Below, in pieces: positions 1 through 4,550 of a DNA stretch of 5,609 nucleotides; the stretch's first letter is position 1; each line of letters begins with the position of its first letter. Position numbers and translations under genes: made by a program. The stretch lies in the NCBI GenBank assembly GCA_025360875.1, contig JANYBI010000661.1:1-5609 (forward strand). The letters are read 5' to 3'. This DNA is from Lentisphaerota bacterium. GTDB lineage: Bacteria > Verrucomicrobiota > Lentisphaeria > Victivallales > GWF2-50-93. The notes under the pieces are model-generated. The model was not told the origin of the DNA and ran no database searches. It worked only from the letters and a program-made list of their open reading frames with translations.

Positions 1-210
1 CTGATCAAGCCTGCTTCAAAAGGAACAGGCCTAATCGCAGGCGGTGGAATGCGTGCTGTCCTCGAACTTGCAGGCATAAGCGATGTTCTTGCAAAATCCC
101 TCGGTTCAGCCAATCCGGTGACAGTTGTCAGGGCAACAATGGAAGCAATCAAGATGCTCCGCACCAAAGATGAGATCTTTTTAAGAAGAAACATTCTCAG
201 GAACAATTAA
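1..210 (+). CDS. rpsE: 30S ribosomal protein S5, C-terminal part (5' end outside window)
   Basis: The window opens in frame inside this gene; 69 codons and a TAA stop are visible. S5 belongs to the small ribosomal subunit, near the mRNA entry and decoding region, and contributes to translational accuracy. What is visible is the C-terminal S5 domain: a PASKGTGLIAGG stretch, then MRAVLELAGI, then NPVTVVRATMEAIKMLR, the usual order in this family. The double-stranded-RNA-binding-like N-terminal domain lies outside the window. The protein ends shortly after the conserved core (FLRRNILRNN), which is normal. It is the upstream member of an spc-type operon: rplO begins 19 bases after its stop, with no rpmD between. 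The identity is secure; only the start is missing. Confidence 0.96.
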   Translation: MIKPASKGTGLIAGGGMRAVLELAGISDVLAKSLGSANPVTVVRATMEAIKMLRTKDEIFLRRNILRNN

Positions 211-214
211 ACAT

Positions 215-218
215 AGGA
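215..218 (+). promoter_or_regulatory. Probable ribosome binding site of rplO
   Basis: AGGA lies 11 bases before the rplO ATG at 230, in the 19-base gap after rpsE. It is a short but acceptable Shine-Dalgarno core with slightly long spacing, and it supports the ATG at 230 as the start. Confidence 0.5.
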
Positions 219-229
219 CTATCCAAATA

Positions 230-670
230 ATGAAACTTCATAATTTACATACCAGCCCGTCTAAAAAAAGGCGCAGACTCCTCGGACGCGGCGACGGTTC
301 TGGAAGCGGTGGCACTTCAGGCAAGGGTCACAAAGGGCAGAAGGCAAGATCCGGTGTCACAATCCGTCCCTTCTTCGAAGGTGGTCAGATACCTTTCTTC
401 AGACGTCTTCCGAAGCATGGATTCAACAGGCCGACGCACAAGGAATACAGGCTTATCAACGTATCATTGCTTGAGACGTCTTTCTCAGCAGGTGATGTCA
501 TTGACGAAGCTCTTCTCCAAAAGAAAGGTCTTATCGCCAAGACCCCCAAGGGGTTAAAGGTTCTCGGCAATGGAGAACTCAAGAAGGCTCTTACAGTCAA
601 GGCAACCAAGTTTTCAGCTTCCGCAAAAACCAAGATAGAAGCGGCCGGCGGAAAATGCGAGCAGGTCTGA
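230..670 (+). CDS. rplO: 50S ribosomal protein L15
   Basis: L15 is a large-subunit protein that binds 23S rRNA late in assembly through a long basic N-terminal extension. The 146-residue product has the family's usual length. Residues about 3-42 form the basic, glycine-rich arm, with GRGDGSGSGGTSGKGHKGQK matching the L15 pattern GRGxGSGxGxTSGxGxKGQ. GGQIPFFRRLPKHGFN (about 52-67) is the second conserved block. The globular C-terminal half follows, with the VLGNGEL segment at about 111-117 and the usual alternation of small and basic residues. The ATG at 230 puts MKLHNL at the N-terminus, as expected, so the start is well supported. It lies between rpsE and secY, as in most bacteria, but without rpmD upstream. 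It is presumably co-transcribed with both neighbours. Confidence 0.97.
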   Translation: MKLHNLHTSPSKKRRRLLGRGDGSGSGGTSGKGHKGQKARSGVTIRPFFEGGQIPFFRRLPKHGFNRPTHKEYRLINVSLLETSFSAGDVIDEALLQKKGLIAKTPKGLKVLGNGELKKALTVKATKFSASAKTKIEAAGGKCEQV

Positions 671-717
671 AGCCATCCGTCCATTTTCTTGTAGGATAAT
701 TATCTGGGGTTAAATAC

Positions 718-2085
718 ATGTTTTCGGCATTTACAAACAGTTTCAAGATAAAAGAACTTAGGAACAAGATCTTTCTTGTTCTTGGAATCATCGCGTTGAG
801 CCGTTTGGCTGCGAACATCCCCTGCCCCGGCGTTGATCCTGCAGCACTGAAGGCTTACTTCGAATCCAACAAGCAGCTTGACACCGCATCGTTCATGGGG
901 CTGTTCGACCTGTTCAGCGGTGGTGCCCTGGGTCATTTCGCCATAGCAACCCTCGGTATCATGCCATATATATCCGCATCTATCATAATGCAGCTTCTCA
1001 TTCCTGTCATTCCCTCGCTTGAAAAGATGGCCCGCGAAGGAGATTCCGGCAGACAGAAAATCAACCAGCACACCAGATATCTCACTGTAATAATCTGTAT
1101 AGTCCAAGGCGCAATGGCGGCAATGGCGATGATAAGTCCCTCTAGACTCGGACTTCCGACCCCTTCCCAGGATCTGGTCCTCCACCCCGGTCCCGCTTTC
1201 GTCTTCATGACAGTCATAATCCTCACTTGCGGCACAATGTTCCTGATGTGGCTCGGTGAACAGATAACGCATTATGGAATTGGAAATGGCGCATCCATGA
1301 TAATTACAGTCAGCATCGTCTCCAGGATGCCGGCCGCATGCTTCCATCTGTTTGACATGGCGAGAACCGGACAATCTGATTCCGGTGAGAAATTCAAACC
1401 CGTCCAGCTTCTGATACTTTTCATAATATTCGCACTTGTCACCGCCGCGACAATCCTTATAACCCAGGGACAGCGCAGGGTTCCGATCCAGATGGCCAAG
1501 AGAATCGTCGGATTCAATAAGATGAAGGGCGGAACGACCTACATGCCTCTCAAGGTGAATTTCTCGGGCGTCATGCCTATCATCTTCGCCAGCGCCATAC
1601 TGATGTTCCCTCCAATGATCCTCGCATGGATACCTACGGATTTCACACGTTCAATGACAGTACTCTTCAACCATGACAGTTTCTCATATATGATTATCTA
1701 TGGCTCAATGATACTGATCTTCTCATATTTCTGGGTCGCCAACCAATTCAATCCGATACAGATTTCTGAAAACCTCAAGAAGGAAGGCGCCTATATACCC
1801 GGTATACGTCCTGGGAAACCGACAGCGGAATTCCTTGACCATACGATGACCAGACTTACTTTGGCCGGCGCCATATTCCTTACTGCGCTTGCACTTTTCC
1901 CTACAATCCTATACACTAAAATGAGCATACCTTACATGATCGCATCTTTCTTCGGCGGCACAAGCCTGCTGATCATTGTCGGCGTAATGCTCGACACCCT
2001 CAGCCAGATGGAATCCCATCTCGTGATGCGCAACTACGACGGCTTCCTCAAGCGTGGCCGCCTGCGCAGCCGCAGAACCCGCTGA
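718..2085 (+). CDS. secY: Protein translocase subunit SecY
   Basis: SecY is the channel-forming subunit of the SecYEG translocon in the inner membrane; it threads unfolded proteins across the membrane or releases them into it. The 455-residue product is near the usual 430-460. The cytoplasmic N-terminus (FKIKELRNKI, about 9-18) leads into TM1 and the IPCPGVD turn (34-40). The plug region and TM2 follow, with GIMPYISASIIMQLL (80-94). LEKMAREGDSGRQKINQHTR (101-120) is the first long cytoplasmic loop. WLGEQITHYGIGNGASMIIT (178-197), GQRRVPIQMAKR (251-262) and NFSGVMPIIFASAI (281-294) are conserved. NLKKEGAYIPGIRPGKPTA (352-370) is the large cytoplasmic loop that meets the ribosome or SecA. LDTLSQMESHL leads to an arginine-rich tail. 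About ten hydrophobic segments fit the fold. It starts 47 bases after rplO, and GGGG at 706-709 is a weak ribosome binding site. Normal spc neighbours such as adk, map or rpsM do not follow. Confidence 0.97.
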   Translation: MFSAFTNSFKIKELRNKIFLVLGIIALSRLAANIPCPGVDPAALKAYFESNKQLDTASFMGLFDLFSGGALGHFAIATLGIMPYISASIIMQLLIPVIPSLEKMAREGDSGRQKINQHTRYLTVIICIVQGAMAAMAMISPSRLGLPTPSQDLVLHPGPAFVFMTVIILTCGTMFLMWLGEQITHYGIGNGASMIITVSIVSRMPAACFHLFDMARTGQSDSGEKFKPVQLLILFIIFALVTAATILITQGQRRVPIQMAKRIVGFNKMKGGTTYMPLKVNFSGVMPIIFASAILMFPPMILAWIPTDFTRSMTVLFNHDSFSYMIIYGSMILIFSYFWVANQFNPIQISENLKKEGAYIPGIRPGKPTAEFLDHTMTRLTLAGAIFLTALALFPTILYTKMSIPYMIASFFGGTSLLIIVGVMLDTLSQMESHLVMRNYDGFLKRGRLRSRRTR

Positions 2086-2096
2086 CGCTCAATTCT

Positions 2097-2160
2097 ACCA
2101 CTAAGACACAGAGACACCAAGATTATTCCTATTGTTGGAGTTCACAGCTTTAGCGTGCTA
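2097..2160. repeat. Possible remnants of dispersed intergenic repeats
   Basis: Two adjacent pieces look like decayed copies of repeats seen in many environmental bacterial genomes. The first, 2097-2122, has AGACAC repeated with an 8-base period (2104 and 2112) in an ACCACTAAGACACAGAGACA context. The second, 2133-2160, contains GGAGTTCACAGCTTTAGCGTGC, in the style of 'GTTCAxGCTTTAGCxTG' hairpin units. Its imperfect stem pairs CAC (2143-2145) with GTG (2155-2157) and GC (2147-2148) with GC (2153-2154). The resemblance to known dispersed families is from memory. Only one copy of each is in the window, so repeat status cannot be shown here. Confidence 0.35.
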
Positions 2161-2169
2161 TTTTATTAT
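2141..2169 (+). promoter_or_regulatory. Candidate sigma70-type promoter for cmk and downstream genes
   Basis: TTCACA at 2141-2146 matches the -35 consensus TTGACA in five of six positions. TATTAT at 2164-2169 matches the -10 consensus TATAAT in five of six, and the spacer is exactly 17 bases. Transcription would begin near 2176, leaving a leader of about 60 bases before cmk. A second possibility is the extended -10-like TGATATCAT at 2208-2216, which has no good -35 element. In AT-rich DNA such matches arise by chance, so this is a candidate only. Confidence 0.4.
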
Positions 2170-2237
2170 TATGAAAAACAGCTGTTAAATATTATTTTTT
2201 CAGATCATGATATCATTTTATTCTCAAGAAAGCGACA

Positions 2238-2918
2238 ATGCCTCAGGACAACGTAATAACCATTGATGGGCCGGCGGCTTCCGGCAAGAGCACAATAGCC
2301 CAGAAGGTCGCCGACAAACTTGGCGGATTCTACATAAGCACCGGAAACATGTATCGCGCAATAACACTCCACGCAATGAACAGCAATATCGATCTCTCCT
2401 CTGATATATTCCCGGACAGGATAGACAAAATCCTTGAAAAACTGGATCTGAGCTACTCTAAAAATGCAGACGGGAAATTAAGCCTGATGATGAACGGTAA
2501 GACCGCTGATTCCGCAATCCGATCGCCGGAAGTTGCAAAACATGTCAGCAAGATAGCATCCATGGAGAATGTCAGAGCCTGGCTGATTGGAAGACAAAGG
2601 GAGCTTGCGTCTCTCGGAACGATTGTAATGGAAGGCCGCGATATTGGAACGGTGATTTTCCCTGATGCAAAATATAAGTTTTTCCTGACGGCCTCCCCTG
2701 AAGTCCGCGCCAGAAGGAGGCTTGCGCAATCCGGGGAAACTCCGGAAGGGGCAACTGTCGCATCTGTCGCCGGGGAAATTGCAGCACGCGATGAAATGGA
2801 CATTAAACGCACAATAGCCCCTTTGAAAAAGGCGGATGATGCTATATTTATAGACAGCAGCGATATGAATGTCGAGGAAGTTGTGGGCCTTATTGTCGCC
2901 CATATAAAAGGATCATGA
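2238..2918 (+). CDS. cmk: Cytidylate kinase (CMP/dCMP kinase)
   Basis: Cmk transfers phosphate from ATP to CMP or dCMP in the cytoplasm, giving CDP/dCDP for nucleic acids and CTP for phospholipid precursors. The 226-residue product is full length for the bacterial type. The P-loop is GPAASGKST (11-19). The first CMP-site motif is STGNMYRA (34-41). S104 and R113 fall where E. coli Cmk has its cytosine contacts S101 and R110. GRDIGTVIFPDA (133-144) carries R134 and D135. The lid and sugar/phosphate-binding block ARDEMDIKRTIAPL (183-196) keeps R184, D188 and R191, equivalent to E. coli R181, D185 and R188. The Asp usual at the head of the DTG/DSGxxYR motif is Ser34 here. The ATG at 2238 puts the beta-strand and P-loop at the right distance; AAGAAAG at 2226-2232 is a weak ribosome binding site. 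Its stop overlaps the next start by four bases (ATGA). Confidence 0.96.
   Translation: MPQDNVITIDGPAASGKSTIAQKVADKLGGFYISTGNMYRAITLHAMNSNIDLSSDIFPDRIDKILEKLDLSYSKNADGKLSLMMNGKTADSAIRSPEVAKHVSKIASMENVRAWLIGRQRELASLGTIVMEGRDIGTVIFPDAKYKFFLTASPEVRARRRLAQSGETPEGATVASVAGEIAARDEMDIKRTIAPLKKADDAIFIDSSDMNVEEVVGLIVAHIKGS
2908..2912 (+). promoter_or_regulatory. Unusually close Shine-Dalgarno sequence of the thioesterase gene
   Basis: AAGGA sits inside the end of cmk, only two bases before the ATG at 2915. That is closer than the usual 5-9 bases, so independent initiation may be poor. Translation is more likely coupled to cmk through the ATGA overlap. Confidence 0.45.
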
Positions 2919-3337
2919 AGAAGACAACGATACAATACCGGGTTCCATATGCAGATACCGACCAGATGGGGGTTGTCTACTATGCGAATTATCTAGTCCT
3001 TTTTGAAAGGATGAGAAATGAACTTCTCCGCCAGGACGGCCTCCCCTATTATGAAATTGAAAAACAGGGCGTGATGCTGCCTGTCATTGAAGCCGTATGC
3101 AGATACAGGAATCCAGCCAGATATGACGATATGCTTGACATATCCGGATGGGTGGATGAAATAAAGGGTGTCAAGCTGAAGATTTGCTGCGAAGTCCGCA
3201 GGAATGGCGAACTTCTTGCCGAAGGGCATACGGTACATGCCTGTGTCAATATCCAATCGCGCCGACCCGTAAGGCCGCCAGAGACCCTGACGGCACTTCT
3301 TGTGCCAGAAGACGGAAACACTGCCAACAATAGCTGA
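2915..3337 (+). CDS. Acyl-CoA thioesterase, 4HBT/YbgC-type hotdog fold
   Basis: This 140-residue single-domain protein belongs to the 4-hydroxybenzoyl-CoA thioesterase/YbgC-like hotdog family, whose members hydrolyse acyl-CoA, or in some cases acyl-ACP, thioesters in the cytoplasm. The diagnostic block is at 12-26: YADTDQMGVVYYANY, with D16 at the position of the catalytic Asp of this family (Asp17 of Pseudomonas 4HBT, D18 of E. coli YbgC). The helix FERMRNELLRQ (30-40) and the strand segment RYRNPARYDDMLDI (64-77) follow, as expected. EGHTVHACVN (103-112) is the last core strand. There is no signal peptide or membrane segment. The substrate cannot be told from sequence; the classical YbgC partners tol-pal are not visible here, so no symbol is given. 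It overlaps cmk by ATGA and precedes ftsW by 16 bases. No in-frame alternative start lies close upstream, and the next Met is past the catalytic Asp, so the start is firm. Confidence 0.9.
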   Translation: MKKTTIQYRVPYADTDQMGVVYYANYLVLFERMRNELLRQDGLPYYEIEKQGVMLPVIEAVCRYRNPARYDDMLDISGWVDEIKGVKLKICCEVRRNGELLAEGHTVHACVNIQSRRPVRPPETLTALLVPEDGNTANNS

Positions 3338-3353
3338 AGGCTGAAGACAGATC

Positions 3354-4550
3354 ATGGCTCTAATTCGTTTTGCAAGTCAAGTGATCTTGAATGAAGATGA
3401 GACAAGCCGCTGGCCACACCCGAAGAATGCCGCTTTAATTCTCTCACTTACAGTACTTTCAATGGTCCTGTTCGGACTTGCGATGCTTTATTCTACTTCA
3501 TCTGGAATCGCAGGTGCAACTCTTTTCCGGAAACAGATGATATGGGCGACCGTAGGGATCATCGGCGCCATGGTCGTATATGTCTTAGGTTACCGGAACA
3601 TAATCAAATACTCGCTCATACTGATCATAATAAGCGCAGGCCTGCTGATCCTGGCACGGCTCAACAGGCCTATAAACGGAGCATACAGATGGATTCAATT
3701 CCACGGGCTGAGCATACAGCCATCCGAATTAGCAAAGATCTCACTAATACTTTTCCTGGCAAATTTCTTTTCCGTAAAGCAGCGGTTCATGAATTCAATT
3801 TTCCATGGTCTTCTGCCAACCTGCCTTGCCTGCGGACTGATCTGCGGACTCATACTTGTCGGAAAGGATCTTGGGACAACCTTACTCCTGTTGGCCACAG
3901 TCTGGTTCATGATGTTCGTAGTCGGAGTAAGGCTTGCATACCTGCTTCTGGCACCCGCCCTTGTGCCATTCGTATTTGCCTATCTCAAAATCATGGATCC
4001 TGAAAGGTGGTCGAGAGTCACATCGTTCCTGGATCCTGAACTTGTTTCGAAGACCGACGGATACCAGCTATGGAATTCACTGATGGCGCTGGGCTCGGGG
4101 TTCTGGGGCGGACTCGGATTCACGCAGAGCAGGCTGAAATGGAACTATCTTCCTGAGGCGCATACAGACTTCATAATGTCAATCGTTGGCGAGGAAATGG
4201 GGTTTATTGCAATAATGCTGGTCATCTTCGGATACATAATAATCATGATGTCCTCTGCTTACATCAGCATTATGTCGAAGGACAGGCAGGGCATGCTTCT
4301 AGGATTCGGGATAAGCGCTATGCTGACCATGCAGGCAGTAATAAACATAGGCGTGATATCCGGTGCATTTCCTACAAAGGGAATCCCAGCTCCATTCATC
4401 AGTTATGGCGGGAGCAATCTTATGACGTGCATCGTCTGCATAGGCCTCCTCCTGAGCATAGCCATGGATTCAGGCGCCCCCCGTGAACCGGAGGTGTCAG
4501 ACATGCAACCATCTAAAATTTCAGGCGCGAAAACAGGAAACAATGAATGA
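3354..4550 (+). CDS. ftsW: Septal peptidoglycan glycosyltransferase FtsW (SEDS family)
   Basis: FtsW is an integral-membrane SEDS protein that polymerises lipid II into septal glycan strands together with its class B PBP partner (FtsI). The 398-residue product has a cytoplasmic N-terminus of about 25 residues and roughly ten hydrophobic segments from about residue 26 to 370. MLYSTSS (44-50) ends TM1. NGAYRWI (108-114) and IQPSELAKI (121-129) are classic SEDS blocks. KDLGTT (171-176) corresponds to the QPDLGT motif. LPEAHTDFIMSIVGEEMGFI (266-285) contains D272 at the position of the essential Asp (D297 of E. coli FtsW). FPTKGIPAPFISYGGSN (339-355) closes the core. EAHTDF and PTKG favour FtsW over RodA (typically PEQHTDF). 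The hydrophilic tail after 372 is cytoplasmic. GAAGG-like bases at 3336-3340 are distant (13 bases) from the ATG, so the ribosome binding site is weak. murG overlaps its stop, which supports the assignment; a RodA role is possible but less likely. Confidence 0.93.
   Translation: MALIRFASQVILNEDETSRWPHPKNAALILSLTVLSMVLFGLAMLYSTSSGIAGATLFRKQMIWATVGIIGAMVVYVLGYRNIIKYSLILIIISAGLLILARLNRPINGAYRWIQFHGLSIQPSELAKISLILFLANFFSVKQRFMNSIFHGLLPTCLACGLICGLILVGKDLGTTLLLLATVWFMMFVVGVRLAYLLLAPALVPFVFAYLKIMDPERWSRVTSFLDPELVSKTDGYQLWNSLMALGSGFWGGLGFTQSRLKWNYLPEAHTDFIMSIVGEEMGFIAIMLVIFGYIIIMMSSAYISIMSKDRQGMLLGFGISAMLTMQAVINIGVISGAFPTKGIPAPFISYGGSNLMTCIVCIGLLLSIAMDSGAPREPEVSDMQPSKISGAKTGNNE
4535..4540 (+). promoter_or_regulatory. 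Ribosome binding site of murG
   Basis: AGGAAA with its AGGA core at 4535-4538 lies eight bases before the ATG at 4547, inside the last codons of ftsW. It decides the start: another ATG at 4543 is in a different frame and stops after three codons, whereas 4547 opens the MurG frame. Confidence 0.65.

Larger units (their letters stand above)
2086..2237 (+). other. AT-rich spacer between the spc block and the cmk block
   Basis: This 152-base gap is the only sizeable non-coding stretch in the window and is visibly richer in A and T than the genes around it, especially at 2159-2226. It contains an AGACAC direct repeat near its start, a TTCACA/TATTAT promoter candidate, and two perfect 10-base palindromes (AACAGCTGTT at 2177-2186 and ATGATATCAT at 2207-2216). 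I see no convincing GC-rich stem followed by a T-run that would act as an intrinsic terminator for secY, so read-through into cmk is possible. No open reading frame or RNA gene is apparent. Confidence 0.7.

Noticed and set aside
700..1374. A 224-codon open frame on the - strand across the 5' half of secY
   Set aside because: The translation is rich in His, Cys and Asp with no recognisable motif, and it lies wholly antisense to an unmistakable secY. It is a by-product of secY codon use.
2171..2200. AACAGCTGTT followed by a T-rich run as a secY terminator
   Set aside because: The palindrome leaves only about three base pairs once a loop is allowed, and the T-run is separated by AAATATTA. It is too weak to call an intrinsic terminator.
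2453..2935. Open frames of 141 and 160 codons on the - strand across cmk
   Set aside because: Both overlap a clear cmk with all motifs present and show no family resemblance; they are shadow frames.
3542..4003. A 153-codon + strand frame inside ftsW
   Set aside because: It is an alternative frame within a complete FtsW; its product is hydrophilic and low-likelihood, with no motif and no ribosome binding site of note.
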